From positions 62,001 through 126,000 of the forward strand of contig CAIMUX010000103.1 of the NCBI GenBank assembly GCA_903844735.1: DNA of 64,000 nt. The letters are read 5' to 3'. The first letter of the stretch is position 1. Each line of letters starts with the position of its first letter. A program made the position numbers and the translations under genes. This DNA is from Candidatus Eiseniibacteriota bacterium (GTDB lineage: Bacteria; Eisenbacteria; RBG-16-71-46; CAIMUX01). The notes beneath the pieces are model-generated. The model was given only the letters and a program-made list of their open reading frames with translations. It made no database searches and had not been told where the DNA came from. Positions 1-7,065 of this stretch are shown in pieces.

Positions 1-1566
1 GACGATCTTCTCGTTCGGGTCCTGGTCCCAGAGCGCGCCCAGTCCGCGCAGGAGCATCTCCACCTTTGTCTCGCGGCGCTCGGGAAACGCGTCCAAGAGA
101 TTGCGAATACGAAGTCGTTCCTCCGGCAGGGCAAGACTCACGGCCATGGCGGCCACGTCTTCGCCGGTCGCGGCGGCATACTCTCCGGCGGCGGCATCAG
201 ACGCCAGCTCGAGCTCCTCCTCATTGAGCCGCTTGAGCAGCTTCACCCGCAGCTCCGCAAGAATGGCATCGACGCGGCCGCACCCGATCGCGTCGCGCGG
301 GACGTCGTACTCCTCGTGGATCAGTTCGCGGGCCTCCGCCAGAAGCTGCTGTCGGCCGTCGATGTTCAGTTCCTGGTCCTTGATGATCGCCTCGTGCAGC
401 GTGAGCATCAGCAGCCGTCGGCGCAGCGTGCGGCGAACTGCCGCGAAACTCGAGGCGGCGATCTTCTGGAAGATCGTCATCACGAAGCCCAGGGCGCGCC
501 CCTGGTTACCCCGCCGCAACGCCAGCGCGAACCCGTCTTCCAGGTAGTCCTTGAGCGCCGCGTAGAACGCTCGCTCCTCGTCCACCATCGTGAACGATTC
601 GGTGTGGACCCACCGGCGCGCGAAGAGCGGCGAACCATCCGGACGGCACGCATCGGCCTTGGTGCGGCGAAAGACAACGGCGTTCAGGCGGTGGCGGTTG
701 TCGATCATGTCCTCGTGGCTCTTGAACAGCGTGGGGTTTAGCAACTGAATGAGCATCCAAAACCGGAAGTGGTCGCCCTGGTGCGGCGTTGCCGAGAGCA
801 GTACCAGGTCGCGGGCGTGGCCTTTCAGGGCCTCGGCCAGCTTGTAGTTCTCCGTCTTGGTGATCTTCTTGCCGTTGCGGCAGGCGGTCAGGTGGTGAGC
901 CTCGTCGAACACCACCAGGTCCCAGGGCGGGGCATCGAGCAGCCGCTTGATGCGCGCGGGGCGTTTCAGGGTGTCGATGCTGGCGATCAGCAGGTCGTGC
1001 TTCATGAACGCGTTCGACCGGCGATCGGTGACGTCACCCTCGCTGCCGAAGACCTCGAAGTCCAGGCGAAAAACCTCGTTCATCTCCCGGTGCCAGTTGT
1101 TCACCAGCCCGGCCGGGACGACGAGCAGCGCGCGCCGCAGTTCGCCCCGACTCGCGAGTTCGCGCAGCAGAAGAGCCGTCTCGATCGTCTTGCCGAGCCC
1201 CACCTCATCTGCGACTAGGAATCGGCGGGGAGACGCGGTGGCGATGCGGTGCGTCAACACGACTTGATGGGGGAGCAGGTCGATTGGGGCGGCGGTCAGT
1301 GCGGCCGCGCTTTCCATGAGAGGCAGGGCATGCGCCTCGTATTCCAGCCACGCCTCTCGGCGCCGCTCGTCGCCCGAGGCGACCCCGTCGATGACCCGGT
1401 CGGTGCGGGATTGGAACGCCTGTAGAGCATCGACCGCGACCAGCCGCTCGCCACCGGCGAAGAACGCCCGGACGTAACCGTTGCGCTCCGGGGCGACGAC
1501 GACTCCTTCGCCGTGCGCCGCGTGGCTGACACGCTGCCCGGGGAGGTAGGCGAGGGGTTCGGTCAT
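1..1566 (-). CDS. SNF2-family helicase of BREX-like operon (3' end beyond window)
   Basis: DEAD/SNF2-type superfamily 2 helicase, last visible gene of the minus-strand defence operon. The N-terminus has a short beta-rich region (PGQRVSHAAHGEG). Then come motif I (ADEVGLGKTIET), motif II as DEAH (VVFDEAHHLTA) and motif III (LLSATPHQGD), followed by the start of the second half. About 520 codons are visible and the C-terminal RecA lobe is cut by the left edge. The ATG at 1566 lies 7 bp after the upstream 173-aa gene. In BREX/Pgl and DISARM-like clusters such helicases accompany a methylase and a PglZ or ATPase partner, so a role in DNA translocation on foreign DNA is inferred from context. Confidence 0.88.
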   Translation of the reverse strand, partial: MTEPLAYLPGQRVSHAAHGEGVVVAPERNGYVRAFFAGGERLVAVDALQAFQSRTDRVIDGVASGDERRREAWLEYEAHALPLMESAAALTAAPIDLLPHQVVLTHRIATASPRRFLVADEVGLGKTIETALLLRELASRGELRRALLVVPAGLVNNWHREMNEVFRLDFEVFGSEGDVTDRRSNAFMKHDLLIASIDTLKRPARIKRLLDAPPWDLVVFDEAHHLTACRNGKKITKTENYKLAEALKGHARDLVLLSATPHQGDHFRFWMLIQLLNPTLFKSHEDMIDNRHRLNAVVFRRTKADACRPDGSPLFARRWVHTESFTMVDEERAFYAALKDYLEDGFALALRRGNQGRALGFVMTIFQKIAASSFAAVRRTLRRRLLMLTLHEAIIKDQELNIDGRQQLLAEARELIHEEYDVPRDAIGCGRVDAILAELRVKLLKRLNEEELELASDAAAGEYAAATGEDVAAMAVSLALPEERLRIRNLLDAFPERRETKVEMLLRGLGALWDQDPNEKIV

Positions 1567-1573
1567 GCCGGAC

Positions 1574-2095
1574 TCACGAGATCCGCGGGTGATGCAGGCC
1601 GACGTAGGCCTCCCCGTCGAAGTCGGGATCCTTCTCCTCGGAAACGAGAATCCGCTCGACATCCGCCTCGGCGCCGCCCCACAGGCACCGGCCGATCGGA
1701 ATCCGGGCCTCGTCCCGCCCCGCAGCCGTGCGCCAGAAGTACTCCTCGGTGGCCCGCACCATCCCGAGACGCGTTCGGCCCGAGGGCAGCCAGAAGATCA
1801 ACGCCGCCTGGGCTTCGTAGTGCTCCTGGAAGCTGAGCACGGCCGCCTTGAGGTCGGTTTCCAGCCACGTCTCGGCGTCCGACTCAGCCAGGGAGTCGAG
1901 GCAACCCTCAAGCCCGGCCACCACGAGAGCGTCACCTTGCCGGCCGGGCAGATCTTCCGGCCAGGCTTTCCGCAGAGCGAAGAACTCGCGCAGGGAAAGA
2001 ACGGCGCGCGGCTCGATGATTTGGGACAGGACATGCGGCTCCCAGAGGAGGGAGAAGCCGCGGCGCATCCAGCTTTGTTGGCGTATCGACTTCAT
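1574..2095 (-). CDS. Unknown 173-aa protein of the defence operon
   Basis: I do not recognise a family. The product is about 173 aa, mixed alpha/beta, with no signal peptide or membrane segment. It contains a stretch rich in W/F (EEYFWRTAAG, GRCLWGGAEADVERIL) and ends DGEAYVGLHHPRIS. It starts 39 bp after vapC and ends 7 bp before the helicase, so it is co-transcribed with both. An internal Met at residue 10 is an alternative start. Position just upstream of an SNF2 helicase suggests an accessory subunit or specificity factor of the PglZ/DUF1156 system, but that is inference only. Confidence 0.7.
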   Translation of the reverse strand: MKSIRQQSWMRRGFSLLWEPHVLSQIIEPRAVLSLREFFALRKAWPEDLPGRQGDALVVAGLEGCLDSLAESDAETWLETDLKAAVLSFQEHYEAQAALIFWLPSGRTRLGMVRATEEYFWRTAAGRDEARIPIGRCLWGGAEADVERILVSEEKDPDFDGEAYVGLHHPRIS

Positions 2096-2134
2096 GGGGT
2101 GTCCGGGTTGCTCATGGCTCCGCGCCCCCTGTCA

Positions 2135-2527
2135 CTACGAAACCAATCGCTCATCGAGCTCCCGATACTCGCCGAAGCGACGATCCGCCGAGAGTAGGCG
2201 GGCGTCGTGAGCTATGGCTGTGGCAATGATGATCCGATCATGGGGATCGCGATGGTGCATGGGCAATTGGGCAGCGATCCGCGCCACGAGTGGCGAAAGC
2301 GGCAGCAGGCGAATCCTCGACCCATCGAGGGCAGCGTCGAACCACTCGTCGAGGGGCATCGGGATTTCGACACGTTCTCGGTGGACCAGCCAGGCCACCT
2401 CAAAGCACGAGATCGCCGAAACGCCTCGCTCCTCGGCACCTTCCATCGCGTCTCGCCAGCTCTGTTTCAGCGGAATATCGTCCACTCCGATCCACCACAG
2501 CCAGATGTGGGTGTCGAGGACAATCAT
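2135..2527 (-). CDS. vapC: VapC-like PIN-domain toxin
   Basis: PIN-domain ribonuclease of about 130 aa. The four acidic residues typical of the fold are visible: Asp in MIVLDTHIWLWW at the N-terminus, Glu in SCFEVAWL, Asp in DPHDRIIIATA and Asp in LLSADRRF. The ATG at 2527 overlaps the antitoxin stop by 4 bp (ATGA), and I prefer it to a start 12 bp upstream. PIN toxins of this class usually cleave tRNA or rRNA and are held inactive by the cognate antitoxin. It sits inside the defence operon between the DUF1156 methylase and the unknown 173-aa gene, in the same orientation, so it may act as an addiction element or abortive back-up for that system. Confidence 0.88.
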   Translation of the reverse strand: MIVLDTHIWLWWIGVDDIPLKQSWRDAMEGAEERGVSAISCFEVAWLVHRERVEIPMPLDEWFDAALDGSRIRLLPLSPLVARIAAQLPMHHRDPHDRIIIATAIAHDARLLSADRRFGEYRELDERLVS

Positions 2528-2739
2528 GGCAACTCCCAATCGCCCTCGGGGACGCTGTCGAAGATGTCGCCGTGAGTCTTCACTTTGCCCGCGATGGACG
2601 GGTGAGGCCCGCGTGTGCTTGGTGGTTCGTCGTCCAATGTCCGGGCGATAATCTCAACCCGGTGGTTTTCAAAGCTCGCGGGAAGATCCAGGACCACCTG
2701 GCGACCGGCGAGTTCGACGATGACACGTTCCATTTCCAT
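2524..2739 (-). CDS. VapB-like antitoxin
   Basis: Small protein (71 aa) beginning MEMERVIVELAGRQVVL, a short beta-hairpin start like that of many VapB/DUF104-type antitoxins, and ending VPEGDWELP. The start at 2739 has a good purine-rich ribosome site (AGGAGAGGT) just after the methylase stop at 2753. A longer in-frame start at 2769 would overlap the methylase and lacks this site. It is coupled to the PIN toxin by a 4-bp overlap. Its family was judged from gene pairing and size rather than a strong motif. Confidence 0.75.
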   Translation of the reverse strand: MEMERVIVELAGRQVVLDLPASFENHRVEIIARTLDDEPPSTRGPHPSIAGKVKTHGDIFDSVPEGDWELP

Positions 2740-2752
2740 GGCACCTCTCCTC

Positions 2753-5700
2753 TCATGGCTCGTCTTCAAAGAACAGGCTCATCTGCTTGGCCTGCTTCTC
2801 GTGCTTCGTCCGCCACGAGCGCAAGATGGTTTGCGCGCGGGACGCCGCGTTTCGCACTTCGGAGGATGCCCCGCGCAAGGTGAACCAATCAAGCAGCGAA
2901 GCCAGCGCGGGGTGGGGCTTGAAGTTGTCGTTGGCCAGGGTGTCGGTCGCGTTGATGCCGCTGTTCTCGAAGCATGCACCGATGAGAAACGCCGCCTGAT
3001 CGTAGTCGCTCGTCAGCCCGCGGCGGTGCTTGCCTTGCCACGCCCGGGCGATCTCCAGCGGCGGGGTAAGGTGGTAGATCTTCTTCTCCTCACGGCACCA
3101 GCCGCGCTCCTCGAAGTCGGAGGGTGCGATGCCGGTCCCGCGGAGGAACTTCTGGATCTGGTCACGCGGCAGCTCGGTCACGCCGTCGAAGAGGCGAAGG
3201 AGCTGGCGGGTGAACGGCTCGGCGGTGACGGGGGGCGGGTCTTGGACGCCGCCGGTCTCTTCGTCGAGGAGTTGGTTGATGCCGACGAGGGCTTCGAGGA
3301 CGGACATGGGGCGGCCGTCGTCGACGAGGACTTTGCCGTAGTGGCGGGAGTAGTACTCCAGGGCCTTGCCGCGGCGGATGACCTGGAGGTCAGCGTCGGG
3401 GAGGCCGGCCTTCTGGTGGTGCTCCAGCATGCTCTGCAAGCCCCGGACGTCCTGAAGAACCTGGCGGCGCATTTTCGCCCAACTCACGGCGGAAGGATCT
3501 TCCGTGCGCCTTCGGCACACGTGGACGATGTCGTATTCGATCTGCTGTGAGCCGAAGGTGCCGGGCTTCGAGCCCTCTCCCTTCGTCTCATCGCTGCGTA
3601 TTGGATACGCTGCTTCCAGGTAGAGGCCTGCGTCGAAGAGACTCTCGAGGACTGATACCCACGGGGCATCCTCGCTGTGGTGGAACGTGAAGACCAGCAG
3701 ACCCGCGGGCTTGAGTATCCTTGATGCTTCTCCCCAGATCTGCGTAAGGAGCCGCTGGTAGTAACGCTGTGACTCGCCCTTGTTCCGCACCGGGTTGTCG
3801 ACCGCTTCGAGTGTCTTCGGTGTCAGTTCTGGCCGCATCTCCTCGTACTTGTCCTTGAGCGGCAGGCGCAGCCAGACATGGAAGAAGTCGGCGAGCTCGG
3901 CGTACTGAACGTTGTTTCCGAAAGGTGGGTCCGTTACTACAAGGTCGAACGAGGCGCTGGGATAGCGCGAGAGGTCACTTGAGGAACAGCAGCCGAGCCT
4001 GACTGCGGCGGAATCGCAGGGGTCGCCGGGCCGCGCTTTCTCGCTTCTCCCCGAAAGAAGCGGCCGCAGTTGGGGGGATTGACCCGCGAGAAACTCGGTG
4101 GCGACCAGATCCCACGGGTCAGCGATCCAGTCACAATTGTCAAGAAGACCATCCGCACATGAGGCCCAGTTCCCACGCCCAAGCCGGCTGAATACTCCGT
4201 TCTCGACAGGTGTGTTCTTGGGGTAGTAGTTGTTGTTGCTCATGTGCGGAACCAGCTTGTCGTAACCAAGGTCCCAGAAACAGAACATGTTCTGATTCCG
4301 GAGGTACTGCTGAAAGGCACCGAGTACATACTCTCGCACTTCTGGACGATGCCTGTTGTCGGATGCTGTCACGATGGCTTTGAGAAGCTGCGCCAAGACA
4401 AGCATCTGCCGCGCATTGAACATATCGGCAAACGTGGCGTAGCCATGTTCGGGAATCCGCTGATACGTCGTCTTGAATCCCTCGGGCACGGCGGTGGTTG
4501 GCCACCAGCTAGCCAAGTCGGCGTTGCGACGTTCCTCCCACTCCCGCGCAGCGGTGCGAAGTGGGCGAACGTCATCAACCGCGGCGAAGAAGCGACCGCC
4601 GTAGGCAGCGCCGCCGCTCGCGAGCTGTGATGAGTAACCCTGAACTGCGTACGCCGCCATCGGCGCCCTATGTCCGTGCGCTGTAATCGACGTCAAGACA
4701 TCCTGCACGGCACCACACGCTCCACAGGCAAACGCAGATTTCTTGGCGATCGTCGCCTTGGTTGTGTCAATTGAAACTCCCGTGTCCGGGCACAGCACGG
4801 TGGCCGGCAGGGAACCGCGAACTTCGAGCAGGCGAGTCCTTCGTGCACGCTCGTCATACCACCGACTCGATGAGGCCGCGGTGTTCTGCGCCGCGCCACC
4901 CATCCGCGAGCCGTCGCTGTCGATTCCCGGTGCGCCTTGGAGCCATTGCGGATGGACCAAGAGCGAGAGGGTGACCTTCTTCTTGGCCGCCTTACCCGGG
5001 GGAGAGAAGGAATTCACCGCGAGGCAGTGTGGGCACACTACGGTCCGGTCCTTCCCGATGTGTGCAAACGGCTGCTCATCGGGAGCCAGGACGAGCGGAA
5101 CGTCTGGCGCCATCCGAGCTTCGCAATCCTCAACATCGAACACCTTGCCACACGCGTCGCAGGTGTGGCGCCAGGCCTTCACGGTCAGTTCCTTCACCGC
5201 GACGATCGGCGATGCCATGATGGGTGTTCGGTGATCGCAACCGGTGACCTGGCACGGACCGTGCTTCGCCCAGAAGACGTAAATGATCTCCGGCCCATCA
5301 TATCGGAAGTCCTTCCGCTCTCCCGGAGTCAGGGCCAGCGGATCAAAACTTTCACCCATCGCCTCGCCGTTCGAGACCCGCGTCCACGTCCCTTTCTCCC
5401 CATGCGGCCCCCGGCACGCATAAAACGGCATGATCTGCGGCTTCACCTCCGCCTCGATATCCGCCAGCAGCGCCGAAACCTCCTCTTTCTTCACCTGCGC
5501 CAACTCGGTCTTGACTACAAACCAGGCCACCGGGTTCAAGTCGTTCCCGAACATCTGCATTCCAAGCCGACTGCCCTCGACGATCGTCGTCCCGCCTCCC
5601 ATAAAGATGTCGGCCACCTTCAGGTGCGACAGCGCCCCTCGCTTCTGGTGATTGGCATAGTACACATCCCACACCGCCTTGGCGGCCTTGGCCGGATCGT

Positions 5701-6052
5701 CCGGCGCCTTCATGGACGCCGAGAGCAGCAGCGACCGAAACACGCTCGAACGCCGCCGCGCCCACCACTTGGACATCTGGTAGATCGGCTTCCCGGCGTT
5801 GCCTTCGATGGCCGCGACCTGATTGACGGGCAGGATCGGAAAGTCAACCTCCAGGCAGGTCTTCGGGCGCTTGGGGTCACTGAAGTCGACCGTTTCCACG
5901 GCCACGGCCCGACCGGCGCCGACCGCCCGGGCGACTTCTTCCGCCACGCGCTGGGCCTTGGTCTTTGCCCCCTGTCGCGGCCCTTTCGTCTTCGCGGCCT
6001 GCGTGGTCAGCTCCCAAGGCGCAGGGGTCTGGTCTGCATCGCCCACGATCAC
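2753..6052 (-). CDS. DUF1156 DNA methyltransferase with zinc ribbons
   Basis: Large amino-methyltransferase (about 1,100 aa). An N-terminal DUF1156-like region (CLEVDFPILPVNQVAAIEG, then MSKWWARRRSSVFRSLLL) precedes the SAM-binding motif (DIFMGGGTTIVEGSRLG). Central Cys pairs form zinc ribbons (CDACGKVFD, CPHCLAVN, CGACGAV). The catalytic DPPF motif (VVTDPPFGNN) is in the C-terminal half. DPPF-type enzymes methylate adenine N6 or cytosine N4. GTG at 6052 overlaps the PglZ stop; GTG at 6046 is equally possible and better spaced from GGAGG. By analogy with BREX PglX it probably marks self DNA. The gene order DUF499-PglZ-DUF1156-helicase supports a modification-based defence role. Confidence 0.92.
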   Translation of the reverse strand: MIVGDADQTPAPWELTTQAAKTKGPRQGAKTKAQRVAEEVARAVGAGRAVAVETVDFSDPKRPKTCLEVDFPILPVNQVAAIEGNAGKPIYQMSKWWARRRSSVFRSLLLSASMKAPDDPAKAAKAVWDVYYANHQKRGALSHLKVADIFMGGGTTIVEGSRLGMQMFGNDLNPVAWFVVKTELAQVKKEEVSALLADIEAEVKPQIMPFYACRGPHGEKGTWTRVSNGEAMGESFDPLALTPGERKDFRYDGPEIIYVFWAKHGPCQVTGCDHRTPIMASPIVAVKELTVKAWRHTCDACGKVFDVEDCEARMAPDVPLVLAPDEQPFAHIGKDRTVVCPHCLAVNSFSPPGKAAKKKVTLSLLVHPQWLQGAPGIDSDGSRMGGAAQNTAASSSRWYDERARRTRLLEVRGSLPATVLCPDTGVSIDTTKATIAKKSAFACGACGAVQDVLTSITAHGHRAPMAAYAVQGYSSQLASGGAAYGGRFFAAVDDVRPLRTAAREWEERRNADLASWWPTTAVPEGFKTTYQRIPEHGYATFADMFNARQMLVLAQLLKAIVTASDNRHRPEVREYVLGAFQQYLRNQNMFCFWDLGYDKLVPHMSNNNYYPKNTPVENGVFSRLGRGNWASCADGLLDNCDWIADPWDLVATEFLAGQSPQLRPLLSGRSEKARPGDPCDSAAVRLGCCSSSDLSRYPSASFDLVVTDPPFGNNVQYAELADFFHVWLRLPLKDKYEEMRPELTPKTLEAVDNPVRNKGESQRYYQRLLTQIWGEASRILKPAGLLVFTFHHSEDAPWVSVLESLFDAGLYLEAAYPIRSDETKGEGSKPGTFGSQQIEYDIVHVCRRRTEDPSAVSWAKMRRQVLQDVRGLQSMLEHHQKAGLPDADLQVIRRGKALEYYSRHYGKVLVDDGRPMSVLEALVGINQLLDEETGGVQDPPPVTAEPFTRQLLRLFDGVTELPRDQIQKFLRGTGIAPSDFEERGWCREEKKIYHLTPPLEIARAWQGKHRRGLTSDYDQAAFLIGACFENSGINATDTLANDNFKPHPALASLLDWFTLRGASSEVRNAASRAQTILRSWRTKHEKQAKQMSLFFEDEP

Positions 6053-7065
6053 ACCCCTCCCGCACGAGAGATCTCGATGAACGGCACTGCGACCTCCAGC
6101 ACCGTGAGCCCGCCGTGCGTGAGCGTCGGGTAGCCGCCCTGGCTCTTCCACTTGCGGCGCCCGAGCGCGAAGGAGTTCTCGCCGTGGGCTGTGCTCAGCC
6201 GGATGTCGAGCGGCGGAACCCAGGCACCCACGCCAGCTCGTTCGAGATCCGCCACCGCCGCGCAACGTCCGCTCTTGAAACGGTCCTTGAGGTACTGCGC
6301 CTGCTCGCTGTTCACGGTATCCGGAAAGACGCCGCTCGCGGCATAGCCATGGTCCGCGGTCAAGACCAGGCGGCGGCCCGTCGTCAGGCGGTCGATCAGC
6401 TCCCAGAACCCGTCACTCCGCAGCGTCTCGGCCGCCTCGCGCGCGAGGGCGGCCAGGCCGTGCCCGGGCGCGCTCAGCTCGTGCAGGCGCTCGTCGGGCC
6501 AGTGGTGCCAGAGCAGGCAATCCGGGGCGGCGGAGATCTCCGCGGCACAGTCAGCCCAGGGAAGGCCGGTCGTGTCGGTCGTAGCACCGGGAAGACGACT
6601 CGCGCCGCTCGCCCCGTTGTTCTGGAGCGACCCGCGGCTCGCAAAGCCGAGCGCTTTGGCGAAAGGAGTGGTGTCGGCGGGCAGTTCGGCGCCGAGCGCG
6701 CGAGCCTGGTGGACGGTGTAGCCCCGTTCGGCCGCGCCTTCCAGAATCCACGGGACCTCTCGGAGCGAAAGCGCATCCAGGATCAGGACCGCGCGACCTG
6801 AGGCATGGTCAGCCCACCAGGCGGCGAGGGCATCGGCGGCCCGTGGAACCTCCTTCTCGAACGCGCGCCAGAGATCCCAGCCGGCCGTGGCCAGGAAGAG
6901 ATCGGCGGAGCCCACCTCGGCATCGCGTTTGGCAATCTCGGAGGCGGCCTTGGCCGCGGTGGCCGGCGCGGCGCAAACCTGCCACGCATAGTCAAACAGC
7001 TTGGACCAGGCCTCGCCCGGCGCCGCCGCCTGCAACGTGCGCAGAAGGGGGAGGGGAAGCGCCAT
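6049..7065 (-). CDS. pglZ: PglZ-domain protein
   Basis: Alkaline-phosphatase-fold PglZ protein of about 338 aa. Metal-site motifs are visible: RAVLILDALSLREVPW with the N-terminal Asp, and RLVLTADHGYAASG near the C-terminus. BREX/Pgl PglZ proteins are usually 700-900 aa, so this is a compact core-only form. ATG at 7065 overlaps the DUF499 stop (TGATG), and GTG at 7068 is an alternative. In BREX systems PglZ is essential for defence and methylation but its reaction is unresolved. The placement between ATPase and methylase is the basis for calling this a BREX-like locus. Confidence 0.9.
   Translation of the reverse strand: MALPLPLLRTLQAAAPGEAWSKLFDYAWQVCAAPATAAKAASEIAKRDAEVGSADLFLATAGWDLWRAFEKEVPRAADALAAWWADHASGRAVLILDALSLREVPWILEGAAERGYTVHQARALGAELPADTTPFAKALGFASRGSLQNNGASGASRLPGATTDTTGLPWADCAAEISAAPDCLLWHHWPDERLHELSAPGHGLAALAREAAETLRSDGFWELIDRLTTGRRLVLTADHGYAASGVFPDTVNSEQAQYLKDRFKSGRCAAVADLERAGVGAWVPPLDIRLSTAHGENSFALGRRKWKSQGGYPTLTHGGLTVLEVAVPFIEISRAGGV

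Noticed and set aside
6053-6265. Upstream extension of the DUF1156 gene
   Set aside because: It lies inside pglZ in another frame, with Arg/Gly-rich composition; GTG 6052/6046 next to GGAGG is the better start.
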